Source: Anaerosacchariphilus polymeriproducens
GTDB taxonomy: Bacteria; Bacillota; Clostridia; Lachnospirales; Lachnospiraceae
Direction: 5' to 3'
DNA: 64,000 bases
Assembly: GCF_003363435.1 (NCBI RefSeq)
Contig: NZ_QRCT01000028.1
Coordinates: 36,931-100,930, forward strand
The notes under the pieces are model-generated. The model saw only the letters and a list, made by a program, of their open reading frames with translations, was not told the origin of the DNA and searched no databases. Both the position numbers and the translations under genes were made by a program. How positions within the stretch are numbered: position 1 is the stretch's first letter; each line of letters opens with the position of its first letter. Below, piece by piece: positions 8,969 through 18,468 of the stretch.

Positions 8969-11900
8969 ATGTCATTACAATTAATTTTAGGAAATTCAGG
9001 AGCAGGTAAATCTCATCTTTTATTTCAGGAAATAATAGAAAAAGCGATAGACAATCCTGATATTAATTATATCGTAATTGTACCTGAACAGTTTACAATG
9101 GCAACGCAGAAGGAATTGGTTTCTCTGCATCCAAATCATTCAATTATTAATATCGATGTTCTTAGTTTCCAACGCTTGGCATATCGGATTTTTGAAGAGG
9201 TCGGAAGGAAAGAAGGAATTGTTTTAGAGGATACAGGAAAAAATTTGGTACTTCGTAAAATTGCCTTTCATAAGCAAGAGCAGCTTCAAATTTTGAAAGG
9301 TAATATAAATAAACTTGGATATATTAGTGAAGTAAAATCTATGATTTCTGAATTGTCTCAATATGACATATCTCCGGGGAAATTAGAAGAATTGATAAAG
9401 GTGGAGAAAGTGAATTTACCTTTCTCTTTAAAGAGCAAACTTAATGATGTTTTAACTTTGTATGAAGGCTTTCAAGAATTTATCGAGGGTAAATATATTA
9501 CAGCAGAAGAAATTTTAGAGGTATTAAGTCAGGTGATTGGAGAGTCGGACATTGTTAAGAATTCAGTAATTGCGTTAGATGGATTTACCGGTTTTACTCC
9601 GATTCAAAACAAACTTATTGAAAGGTTTCTTTCGTTAGCTAAGATGCTGTTGGTCACGATTACTATAGATGCCAGAGAGAATCCTTATTTTCAGGATGAA
9701 GATTTTAGGTTGTTTCATCTTAGTAAACGAACTATCTTTGAATTAAAAGAAATGGCGAAGTCAACTGGTGTAGAACAAAAGAAAGATATTATACTTGGAA
9801 AAGATACGATACATCGCTTTATAAAAGCACCTGCATTGGCATGGCTGGAACAAAATTTATTTCGATATGAAAAAAATACATATTTAAATGAACAAGATGA
9901 AATCAGTATCCATATTACACAGAATCCACAAGAAGAAGTTCGTTTTATTGGGAAAGAGATTAAGCGTTTGGTCCGAGAAGAGGGATATCGTTATAAAGAT
10001 ATTGCAGTTGTTACAGGAGATATTGGACTGTTCAGTAATTATGTAGAAACCATTTTTCAACAATACGAGATTCCTTGTTTCTTAGACTATAAAAAGAGTG
10101 TACTTTTTAATCCATTTATTGAATATATTCGTTCGGCGCTTCAAGTGTTGGAACAAAATTTTTCATATGAAAGTATCTTCCGTTATTTGAAGAGCGACTT
10201 GGCAGAAGTGAAAATGGAAGAAATTGATAGGTTGGAAAATTATATTTTGGCAACCGGAATAAGAGGGCAGAAAGCATGGAATCGTAAGTGGGTCCGGCTT
10301 ATTAGGGGATATACAGAAACTGAACTAGCGAAACTGAATCAAATTAGAGAGATAATAAATAATCAATTTCAAGTATTAGTCGAAACATTTCAGAAAAAAA
10401 GTGTCACTGTTCAAGAGCAGACGGTTGCATTATATCATTTTATTCTTGAAAGAGAAATACAAAAGCAGTTAAAGGAAAAGGAAGAATTCTTCAAAATTCA
10501 AGGTGACAATGCAAGGGCGAAAGAATATGGACAGATTTACAAGGCTGTTATGGAACTTTTAGAAAAACTAGTGGAGCTTTTAGGAGAGGAGCAGGTATCA
10601 CTAAAAGAATTTCAGGAAATATTAGATGCAGGTTTTGCAGAGGTTAAAATTGGAATTATTCCGCCGGGTTATGACAGGGTTATGATTGGGGATATCGAGA
10701 GGACGAGACTGAATCATATTCGGGTATTGTTTTTTATAGGTGTCAATGATGGGATTATTCCGGGCTCTAATCAGGGAGGAGGGATCATCTCTCAACTTGA
10801 GCGGGAGCATCTGGCTCAGAATAAGGTACGCTTGGCACCAACAGCCAGAGAAAGGGTCTATACCCAAAGGTTTTATCTTTATATGAATATGACAAAACCG
10901 GAAGAAAAATTATATCTGACTTGCAGTAAATTAAATGGAGAAGGCAAAAGTGTACGAAAGTCTTATTTAATTGGAACTTTATTAAAAATGTTCCCTAATA
11001 TGATGGTTCAGGAAGAAGAAAAAAAGAAATCTGTTTTAGAAGAAATTGTAACACCCAGAAGTAGTATTGATTTCTTGATACAATCTCTTCGGGAATTTAA
11101 GGAATACAAAACAGGGGAAGAGAGTTTGACTCTATTTGCATGGTATCAACAGCAGCCGGAATGGAAAGATAAGATGCAGCAGCTCTTAGAAGCAGTTTTT
11201 TATCAAAGAAAAGAAGATAAAATTAGTCAATCTGTAGCTGCTGAATTATATGGAAGAGTACTGGAAAGCAGCGTAACAAGGCTAGAACAATATGCATCTT
11301 GTGCATTCTCACATTTTTTGACATATGGATTACGGCTTAAAGAACGATTGGAGTATCAATTTGCAGCAGTAGATATGGGGAATATTTTCCATGAATCTTT
11401 AGAAATTTATTCGAAAAAAATAGTGAAAGGTCCCTATACCTGGTTTGATATTCCTAAAGAGGAACAATTAAACTATATTAATGATAGTGTAGACGAAGCA
11501 GTATTGGCAAATGAATCCAATATTCTTTTTAGTAACGCCCGAAATGAGTATACGATTACAAGAATCAAACGTATTTTGGAACGTAGCGTTTGGGCTTTGG
11601 GAGAGCAGATAAAGCATGGCAGTTTTCAACCCAGTAATTATGAAATTTCATTTTCAAGTGTTGAGAATCTAAAATCATTAAATATCTCATTGACAGAACA
11701 GGAAAAAATAAGATTAAGAGGGCGGATTGATCGGATGGATACTTATGAGGATGAGGATCATGTCTATGTAAAAGTTATTGATTACAAATCCGGAAACACA
11801 AAGTTTGATTTATTAGCTTTATATTATGGACTGCAGCTGCAATTAGTACTATATCTGAATGCTGCCGTTGAACTAAAACAGAAAGAAAATCCCCAAAAAG

Positions 11901-12382
11901 AAGTATTGCCTGCAGGAATTTTTTATTATAATTTAAAGGATCCAATTTTAGAGAAAGAAGGAGTGCAGGAGGAAGAAAAAATTAATCAAAGGATTTTAGA
12001 AGAACTATGTGTGAATGGATTGGTCAATGATGACTCTGAAGTGATTGAGCATCTGGATCATCATTTTTTTGATAAATCATCGGTTATTCCGGTAAAAAAG
12101 AATAAAGATGGTAGTTTGAGCAAAATGTCAAAGATAGCTTCCAGACAACAATTTCAAATATTATCGGATTATGTGGATAAAAAAATTAAAGAGCTGGGGC
12201 AAGAAATATTACAGGGTAATGCGGCTTGTAATCCTTATCAGATAAAACAAAAAGATAGTTGTACCTATTGCAATTATAGCGCAATTTGTGGACAAGACAC
12301 AAAGATGGTGAATGAGCATTTAAGAAGACTGAAAGAGTTAACGGTGGAAGAAATCTGGAAGAAAATGAAGGAGGGGGTGTAA
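8969..12382 (+). CDS. addB: ATP-dependent helicase/nuclease subunit B
   Basis: A 1,137-residue AddB, partner of AddA in the helicase-nuclease that resects DNA double-strand breaks for RecA loading. The N-terminal Walker A motif GNSGAGKS is at residues 8-15. The C-terminal RecB-type nuclease domain has DYKSGN preceded by an RGRIDRMD strand. Four cysteines expected to hold a [4Fe-4S] cluster are visible: C778 (YASCAFSHF) and C1098, C1101, C1107 (DSCTYCNYSAICG). The length matches the family. AAAGGAG precedes the ATG. It is the first gene of the operon, two bases from addA. Confidence 0.97.
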   Translation: MSLQLILGNSGAGKSHLLFQEIIEKAIDNPDINYIVIVPEQFTMATQKELVSLHPNHSIINIDVLSFQRLAYRIFEEVGRKEGIVLEDTGKNLVLRKIAFHKQEQLQILKGNINKLGYISEVKSMISELSQYDISPGKLEELIKVEKVNLPFSLKSKLNDVLTLYEGFQEFIEGKYITAEEILEVLSQVIGESDIVKNSVIALDGFTGFTPIQNKLIERFLSLAKMLLVTITIDARENPYFQDEDFRLFHLSKRTIFELKEMAKSTGVEQKKDIILGKDTIHRFIKAPALAWLEQNLFRYEKNTYLNEQDEISIHITQNPQEEVRFIGKEIKRLVREEGYRYKDIAVVTGDIGLFSNYVETIFQQYEIPCFLDYKKSVLFNPFIEYIRSALQVLEQNFSYESIFRYLKSDLAEVKMEEIDRLENYILATGIRGQKAWNRKWVRLIRGYTETELAKLNQIREIINNQFQVLVETFQKKSVTVQEQTVALYHFILEREIQKQLKEKEEFFKIQGDNARAKEYGQIYKAVMELLEKLVELLGEEQVSLKEFQEILDAGFAEVKIGIIPPGYDRVMIGDIERTRLNHIRVLFFIGVNDGIIPGSNQGGGIISQLEREHLAQNKVRLAPTARERVYTQRFYLYMNMTKPEEKLYLTCSKLNGEGKSVRKSYLIGTLLKMFPNMMVQEEEKKKSVLEEIVTPRSSIDFLIQSLREFKEYKTGEESLTLFAWYQQQPEWKDKMQQLLEAVFYQRKEDKISQSVAAELYGRVLESSVTRLEQYASCAFSHFLTYGLRLKERLEYQFAAVDMGNIFHESLEIYSKKIVKGPYTWFDIPKEEQLNYINDSVDEAVLANESNILFSNARNEYTITRIKRILERSVWALGEQIKHGSFQPSNYEISFSSVENLKSLNISLTEQEKIRLRGRIDRMDTYEDEDHVYVKVIDYKSGNTKFDLLALYYGLQLQLVLYLNAAVELKQKENPQKEVLPAGIFYYNLKDPILEKEGVQEEEKINQRILEELCVNGLVNDDSEVIEHLDHHFFDKSSVIPVKKNKDGSLSKMSKIASRQQFQILSDYVDKKIKELGQEILQGNAACNPYQIKQKDSCTYCNYSAICGQDTKMVNEHLRRLKELTVEEIWKKMKEGV

Positions 12383-12384
12383 TC

Positions 12385-15300
12385 ATGGCAGTATCGTGGA
12401 CAAAAGAACAAGAAAAAGTTATAAGCTTAAGAGACCGGAATATTTTAGTATCGGCGGCAGCAGGATCAGGAAAAACAGCTGTTTTAGTTGAACGGATTAT
12501 TTCCATGATTACTAGTGCCGAAAATCCAATTGATATTGATCGGCTGTTGATTGTAACTTTTACAAATGCAGCAGCAGCGGAAATGAAAGAACGTATAGGA
12601 AAAGCGATAGAAAAGAAGCTTGAAGCGGAACCGGATAATGCCCATTGCCAAAGGCAGTTGACCTTAATTCATAATGCACAGATTACGACAATACATAGTT
12701 TCTGCTTATTTGTGATTCGAAACCATTTTCATAAAATAGATTTGTCTCCTGATTTTCGAATGGGAGATGAAGGTGAATTAAAACTTATTAAATCGGATGT
12801 TTTAGATTCATTACTAGAGGATTCCTATTTAGAGAAAAGGGAAGAGTTCTTAAATTTTATTGAAGCTTATGGCGGTGAAAAAAGCGATGCGGGAATTAAG
12901 GACTTGATTCTTCAGCTTTTTGAATTTTCTGTTAGTTATCCTTGGCCACTTGAATGGTTGGAAAGCTGTAAGAAAGAATATCAAACTGAGACCTTTGAAC
13001 AAATGGAAGAAAGTCCATGGATGAATCACATGCTGGATCATGTAAGAAGAGAATGCGAATCAATGAAGCAATTATTGATGGAAGCATTGGACATTATTAC
13101 AGATGATGATGGGCCATACATGTATAAAGAGGCTCTAAGTGGGGATTTGGAGCAATTAGAAAGTGTATTAGAAAGTAATACTTATGAGGAATATGATAGA
13201 AGGATTAAAAATATTAGTTTTCTACGATTATCTACCAAAAAAGATGATTCAGTCGATGAACTGAAAAAACAAATGGTAAAAGATTTAAGAGATCAATTCA
13301 AAAATCTGCTAAAAAATTTAAGAAGCCAATATTTTTTCCAGAGTCCAGAAGAAATTTTGAAAGATATGCAGGGAAGCAGAGCGGCTGTGGAGGAACTCGT
13401 ATATCTTACTATTACATTTTCTAAAAGGTTTGCAGTTGTTAAAGAAGAAAAAAATTTATTGGATTTTAATGATTTAGAGCACTTTGCATTAAATATACTG
13501 ATTGATAAAAATACAAAAAAACCTACAGAAATTGCAACAGAATTTTCAGAATATTTTCATGAAATCCTGATTGACGAATATCAGGATAGTAATTATGTTC
13601 AAGAATTGTTGTTGTCGACTATAACAAAGGAATCGTTAGGGAAAAAGAATTTATTTATGGTTGGGGATGTGAAACAGAGCATCTATCGTTTTCGTCTGGC
13701 AAGACCGGAGTTGTTTTTGAGTAAGTTCAATCGTTATTCATTCGAGGAAAGTTTAGAACAAAGAATTGATTTAGATAAAAATTTTCGAAGTCGTTCTCAA
13801 GTGTTAGAAGGCATTAATTTTATTTTTTATCAGATCATGTCAAAGGCGGTTGGTAATATAGACTATAATGAAAGAACAGCTTTGTATCCGGGTTCAGAAT
13901 TCCCACCAAATAGCGAAAAAGAAGCAAATGATACGCAGGTTATTCTTGTAGGTTTATCCAAAGAAGACGAAAAAGAAATAAAAGAGGAAGGCATTACGTT
14001 AAAAGAAATAGAAGCAAGAGCAATTGCGGCTAAGATTAGGGAATTGGTCCATCCAATTACCGGAATGGATATATTGGAGGAATCGGGAAATTCGTTTAGA
14101 AAAGCCAGGTACCATGATATCGTCATTTTACTTAGGACGATTTCCGGCTGGGCAGATACGTTTGTAGAGGTTCTTGCAAGAGAGGGTATTCCAGCTCATA
14201 CTACTTCTGGGACAGGTTACTTTTCTGCATTGGAAATACAGGTTATTTTAAATCTATTAAAAATAATTGATAATCCAAGACAGGAAATTCCTATGACTGC
14301 GGTATTATCTTCACCTATTGTTGGATTAAATGCCCAAGAATTAGCACAAATAAAAATTGCTTATAGAGAAGAACCTATATATGAAGCATTTTTTCGCATA
14401 TGCGAAGAAGATGGTGAGTTGAAAGAAAGACTTTATCCTTTCTATGAAATGTTAAAGGAGTTCCGCACGATGCTTTCCTATACTCCAATTCATGATCTTT
14501 TGTGCTATATATTAGAAAAGACCGGTTATAAAGATTTCGTCAGTGCAATGCCGGGTGGTCAGCAAAGAAAAGCCAATGTTGAGATGCTGATTGAGAAAGC
14601 AATTGCTTTTGAAAATACCAGTTATAAAGGGTTATTTCATTTCGTACGTTATATAGAACAGCTTCAAAAGTATGATGTTGACTTTGGAGAAGCAAGCATT
14701 TTAGACGAAAATGAAGATACTGTACGAATCATGAGCATTCATAAAAGTAAAGGTTTGGAATTTCCTATTGTTTTTGCAGCTGGGATGGGAAAAAGATTTA
14801 ATGAACAAGATGCAAAAAAGAAGGTGATTTTACATCCTGACTTGGGTATTGGAATCGATTATATTGATACCGTGCTTAGGATAAAAAGTCCAACACTTTT
14901 AAAGAAAGTGCTGGCACGTCAGACCGTATTGGAGAATTTGGGAGAGGAATTGAGGATTCTTTATGTAGCATTAACCAGAGCAAAAGAGAAACTGATACTT
15001 ACCGGAGGCGTTTCAGATTATGAGAATTTAATCAGAACAGCTTATTTCCATACGAAACAAAAAGAGATTTCGTTATCATTCTCTGTCATTTCAAAGGCAA
15101 AATGTTATTTTGATTGGATTGTTCCGGCGTTAATCCGTCACAGGGGATTCAAACAAATTTTAAGTGATTTGGAATATGAAATTCCAGTGGAACATCCATT
15201 GTTTCATTATCCCTGTGAATTTCAAGTTAAAATAGTAAATTTAGAGGAAGTTTTCCGTGAAGAGATCTCACTTCAATTGGAAACAAAGGCATCAAAAGAA

Positions 15301-16086
15301 ATGTTTTTGGAAAAAATACAATTTCCTGACACAAATATATTAGAACAGGTAAAAAGCAGACTGCATTATTGTTATCCTTATGATAAAGAAACGGAAATTC
15401 AGTCTAAAATATCGGTTTCAGAATTAAAGAAAAGATATCAGGAAGATGAAGTAATGGATCAGGTACAAAAGTTAGAAACTTTATTGTTAGACGAACAGTG
15501 GGAAGAAGAATTTGTTGTAGGTTCTGAATTAGAACCGATTATTCCAAAGTTTATGAAGAGAGAAGAAACAATATCAGGAGCTGCAAGAGGTACCGCTTAT
15601 CATAAAGTAATGGAAAGCCTAAATTTCTCTGATATATCTGATCTTAATAGTATAAAAAAACAAATGGAACAATTACTATCATTAGGCAAAATTGATCAAG
15701 AAACTATCGGGATGGTTAATCCATTTCGTGTATATGAATTTTTTCAATCTAATTTAGGGAAACGAATGCAGTCTGCAGATAAACGGGGGAAGCTGAGAAA
15801 AGAACAGCCTTTTGTTATGGGATTGAAAGCTTGTGAAATTTATCCGGGAATCGATAGTGATGAGTTGATTTTAGTTCAGGGAATTATTGATGCATATTTT
15901 GAAGAAGACGGTAAACTAATATTGATGGATTATAAAACCGATTATGTAACAAAAAAAGAGGAATTGATTCAAAAATATAAAATACAAATTGACCTATATA
16001 AAAAGGCGTTGAATCGAGCAGATAAAAAACAAGTGGAGGAGAGTATTATTTATTCTTTCGCTCTACAGGAGGAAATATCTTTATGA
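12385..16086 (+). CDS. addA: ATP-dependent helicase/nuclease subunit A
   Basis: A 1,233-residue UvrD-type helicase with a C-terminal nuclease domain. Walker A SAAAGSGKTAVLVERI is at about residues 23-38. Later come the IDEYQD Walker B-like motif (about residue 392), GDVKQSIYRFR, the NFRSR motif, IMSIHKSKGLEFPIV (motif V) and LYVALTRAKEKL (motif VI). The C-terminal nuclease signature shows RGTAYHKVME and LMDYKTDY. Together with AddB it unwinds and degrades broken ends until it meets a Chi-type sequence. The start lies two bases after the addB stop with GGAGGGGG before it. Its last bases overlap maf. Confidence 0.97.
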   Translation: MAVSWTKEQEKVISLRDRNILVSAAAGSGKTAVLVERIISMITSAENPIDIDRLLIVTFTNAAAAEMKERIGKAIEKKLEAEPDNAHCQRQLTLIHNAQITTIHSFCLFVIRNHFHKIDLSPDFRMGDEGELKLIKSDVLDSLLEDSYLEKREEFLNFIEAYGGEKSDAGIKDLILQLFEFSVSYPWPLEWLESCKKEYQTETFEQMEESPWMNHMLDHVRRECESMKQLLMEALDIITDDDGPYMYKEALSGDLEQLESVLESNTYEEYDRRIKNISFLRLSTKKDDSVDELKKQMVKDLRDQFKNLLKNLRSQYFFQSPEEILKDMQGSRAAVEELVYLTITFSKRFAVVKEEKNLLDFNDLEHFALNILIDKNTKKPTEIATEFSEYFHEILIDEYQDSNYVQELLLSTITKESLGKKNLFMVGDVKQSIYRFRLARPELFLSKFNRYSFEESLEQRIDLDKNFRSRSQVLEGINFIFYQIMSKAVGNIDYNERTALYPGSEFPPNSEKEANDTQVILVGLSKEDEKEIKEEGITLKEIEARAIAAKIRELVHPITGMDILEESGNSFRKARYHDIVILLRTISGWADTFVEVLAREGIPAHTTSGTGYFSALEIQVILNLLKIIDNPRQEIPMTAVLSSPIVGLNAQELAQIKIAYREEPIYEAFFRICEEDGELKERLYPFYEMLKEFRTMLSYTPIHDLLCYILEKTGYKDFVSAMPGGQQRKANVEMLIEKAIAFENTSYKGLFHFVRYIEQLQKYDVDFGEASILDENEDTVRIMSIHKSKGLEFPIVFAAGMGKRFNEQDAKKKVILHPDLGIGIDYIDTVLRIKSPTLLKKVLARQTVLENLGEELRILYVALTRAKEKLILTGGVSDYENLIRTAYFHTKQKEISLSFSVISKAKCYFDWIVPALIRHRGFKQILSDLEYEIPVEHPLFHYPCEFQVKIVNLEEVFREEISLQLETKASKEMFLEKIQFPDTNILEQVKSRLHYCYPYDKETEIQSKISVSELKKRYQEDEVMDQVQKLETLLLDEQWEEEFVVGSELEPIIPKFMKREETISGAARGTAYHKVMESLNFSDISDLNSIKKQMEQLLSLGKIDQETIGMVNPFRVYEFFQSNLGKRMQSADKRGKLRKEQPFVMGLKACEIYPGIDSDELILVQGIIDAYFEEDGKLILMDYKTDYVTKKEELIQKYKIQIDLYKKALNRADKKQVEESIIYSFALQEEISL

Positions 16087-16670
16087 GAATAATTTTAGCT
16101 TCAGCTTCACCGAGAAGAAAAGAACTTTTAGAACAAATAAATATGAAATTCGAGATTATGGTAAGCAATGTAGATGAAGTGATTACACAGTCAGAGCCTT
16201 CTAAAGCAGTACAGGAACTTGCATGCCAAAAAGCAGAAGACGTGGCAAAGTCATTAGAAGAAAAAGTGCTTGTAATTGGTGCTGATACCATTGTAGTTCA
16301 TCAAGGTGTGATCATGGGAAAACCAAGAGATAAAGAAGATGCTTTTGAAATGTTGAATCAATTGCAGGGCAAGTCGCATACTGTTTATACAGGAGTTTCA
16401 GTTTGGGAGAACAAGAAGGGTTCCTGGGAACATTTTGAATTTTTTGAAGGGACGGAAGTTTCGTTTTATCCCATGAAAAACCAAGAAATCGAATATTATA
16501 TACAAACAAACGAACCAATGGACAAGGCTGGGGCCTATGGAATTCAAGGTGCGGGAGCCGCATATATCAAAAAAATAGAAGGTGATTATAATGCGGTTGT
16601 CGGGCTTCCAATAGGAAGGTTATATCAGGAATTCATAAATAGGGGGATTGCTATTTTTGAAGATTCATAA
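16083..16670 (+). CDS. maf: Maf family nucleotide pyrophosphatase
   Basis: A 195-residue Maf protein, a house-cleaning pyrophosphatase for non-canonical or excess nucleoside triphosphates (dTTP/UTP class in related YhdE proteins). The family signature is complete: LASASPRRKELLEQI at the N-terminus, VIGADTIVV, GKPRDKEDAFEML, HTVYTGVSV, and DKAGAYGIQGAGAAYIKKIE followed by VVGLPIGRL. Its ATG overlaps the addA stop by four bases, which implies translational coupling in the addBA operon. The substrate preference between Maf subclasses is inferred from similarity only. Confidence 0.93.
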   Translation: MRIILASASPRRKELLEQINMKFEIMVSNVDEVITQSEPSKAVQELACQKAEDVAKSLEEKVLVIGADTIVVHQGVIMGKPRDKEDAFEMLNQLQGKSHTVYTGVSVWENKKGSWEHFEFFEGTEVSFYPMKNQEIEYYIQTNEPMDKAGAYGIQGAGAAYIKKIEGDYNAVVGLPIGRLYQEFINRGIAIFEDS

Positions 16671-16706
16671 TATGATATGTAAGATAAGGGAGAAAAAGGA
16701 CGAAAG

Positions 16707-17390
16707 ATGTATAAAGCATATATTTTTGATTTGGATGGAACTTTAGCAGATACAATTAAATCAATTGCGTATACGGCCAATAGAACGTTAGAATATTTCG
16801 GTTATCAACCACATAAGGAATCGGACTATAATTACTTTGTCGGAGATGGTGCACCAGTCTTGATAGAACGCGCCTTAAAGGCGGCAGGCGATACGGATTG
16901 TAAAGATTATGAAAAAGTACTGAAAAAATTCAGAGAATTTTTCCGTAAAGATTCGTTATACCAAGTGAAGGCGTATTCGGGAATTCCTGAGGCTTTAGAG
17001 GTAATTAAAAATCGGGGTTATAAAATTGCAGTATTATCTAATAAACCGCATGATAATACAATAGATGTAGTTAAATTTCTATTTGGGAATGATTACTTCG
17101 ATTATGTAAAAGGACATACACAAGATGTTCCGAAAAAACCAAATCCTCAAGGAGCACTGCTTATTGCCGAGGAGCTTGGAATCAAACCAGAAGAATGTAT
17201 CTATGTAGGAGATACGAATACAGATATGCAGACGGGAAATAGTGCTCAAATGTATACAGTTGGAGTATTATGGGGATTCCGTGACAGGAAGGAATTGGAA
17301 GATAATTTTGCGAAGTGTATCATTACTGAACCAGAGGAACTATTAACATTACAGATATTAGATAAAAATGAGTCAGAGGGAGAGAAATGA
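16707..17390 (+). CDS. HAD hydrolase, phosphoglycolate phosphatase-like
   Basis: A 227-residue HAD-superfamily phosphatase of subfamily IA. Motif I is FDLDGTLADT (the first Asp is the nucleophile), with a helical cap domain at about 18-85. Motif II is AVLSNKPHD, the Lys of motif III falls near PKKPNPQGAL, and motif IV is YVGDTNTDMQTG. This resembles Gph/PGP-type enzymes that remove 2-phosphoglycolate, a DNA-repair by-product, which would suit its place after addAB, but substrate range cannot be read from sequence. It starts 36 bp after maf and its end overlaps the next HAD gene by four bases. Confidence 0.88.
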   Translation: MYKAYIFDLDGTLADTIKSIAYTANRTLEYFGYQPHKESDYNYFVGDGAPVLIERALKAAGDTDCKDYEKVLKKFREFFRKDSLYQVKAYSGIPEALEVIKNRGYKIAVLSNKPHDNTIDVVKFLFGNDYFDYVKGHTQDVPKKPNPQGALLIAEELGIKPEECIYVGDTNTDMQTGNSAQMYTVGVLWGFRDRKELEDNFAKCIITEPEELLTLQILDKNESEGEK

Positions 17391-18166
17391 TAAAATTAAT
17401 TGCAAGTGACATAGATGGAACGTTGTTGGAGAAATCAGGAGATTCAATTAGTGAGAGCATGATAGAAATTGTTAAAGTACTAATTGATAAAGGAATCATA
17501 TTTGTAGCTGCCAGTGGAAGGCAGTATGATAATCTAAGGCGCTTATTTTCTCCAATAAAGGATCAAATCGGATATATAGCAGAGAATGGTTCGCAGATTT
17601 ATTATAAAGAACATTCCATTATGCAGGAGCCTATAGCTCCGGAGGTAGTGAGAGGGATTTTAGAGGATGTATATGAGAAAGATGAATGCGAAGTAGTGAT
17701 GACAGGAAAAAAAGGGACTTATATACAGCCTAAGGGAGAATTTTTCAGACACTATATGGAAGAAGTACTGAAATACGATCTTCAGATAGTGGATGATATT
17801 TTAGCTGTTGAAGATGAAATTCTTAAAATATCGATTCAAGATAAAAATGGAATTGATGAAGCCGCTGTATATTTTAAAGAAAAATGGGGAAAAACATTGT
17901 CAGTTGTTACTTCGGGTATTATTTGGATGGATTTGCTCGCTTTTGGGGTTAATAAAGGGAGTGCAATGAGGGCTTTGCAAGAAAAACTTGATATTAAATC
18001 AGAAGAATGTATTGCATTTGGTGATAATTATAATGATGTTGAAATGTTTGAATCAGTTGGGACTAGTTATGCAATGAGTAATGCTGAAGAAGATATACGT
18101 AATATGTGTAACAAGACAACCAATAGTGTAGAGAATACATTATTAAGTATTTTAGAGGATTTATAA
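17387..18166 (+). CDS. Cof-type HAD-IIB family hydrolase
   Basis: A 259-residue phosphatase of the HAD IIB (Cof) group. It opens with IASDIDGTLLEKSG, has GIIFVAASGRQYDNLRRLF in motif II, a C2-type cap in the middle, NKGSAMRALQEKL with the catalytic Lys, and GDNYNDVEMFESVG in motif IV. These enzymes act on sugar phosphates, pyridoxal phosphate or flavin nucleotides. The genome context does not indicate which. It is coupled to the preceding HAD gene by an ATGA overlap. Confidence 0.9.
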   Translation: MIKLIASDIDGTLLEKSGDSISESMIEIVKVLIDKGIIFVAASGRQYDNLRRLFSPIKDQIGYIAENGSQIYYKEHSIMQEPIAPEVVRGILEDVYEKDECEVVMTGKKGTYIQPKGEFFRHYMEEVLKYDLQIVDDILAVEDEILKISIQDKNGIDEAAVYFKEKWGKTLSVVTSGIIWMDLLAFGVNKGSAMRALQEKLDIKSEECIAFGDNYNDVEMFESVGTSYAMSNAEEDIRNMCNKTTNSVENTLLSILEDL

Positions 18167-18184
18167 TAGCAGGAGGGTATTTAT

Positions 18185-18448
18185 ATGTATGAGTATGATA
18201 ATGAGTGTTTAGAAACTTTTTTAAGATTACAATCAAAGTTATTTGATGAAAATGTTGCGAATACATTAGAAGAGGCAGAAGCGTTTTTAGAAGACTGTCT
18301 GGCTGTTGTATGTGATTCTATTCAGGATGTAAAAGCATATTTTGAAGATAGTGGAATGGATGTAGAAGGAATGTCTTTAGAAGAATTGGAAGAGGCAGCA
18401 GAAGTATTTCCATTGCCAGGAGGAAGATATTTGGTTGTAGAAGCGTAG
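18185..18448 (+). CDS. Small acidic conserved protein
   Basis: An 87-residue, strongly acidic protein with no membrane segment. It is probably helical, with repeated TLEEAEAFLEDCLA and MSLEELEEAAEVFP segments, and ends in a conserved-looking LPGGRYLVVEA. I recognise similar short proteins beside HAD and FAD genes in Lachnospiraceae but know no function; a glyoxalase label sometimes given to such proteins is not supported by any metal-binding motif here. AGGAGGG lies ten bases before the ATG. It sits 18 bp after the Cof-type HAD gene and 20 bp before the FAD oxidoreductase. Confidence 0.75.
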   Translation: MYEYDNECLETFLRLQSKLFDENVANTLEEAEAFLEDCLAVVCDSIQDVKAYFEDSGMDVEGMSLEELEEAAEVFPLPGGRYLVVEA

Positions 18449-18468
18449 AGAAAGGAGCTGCAAAATAT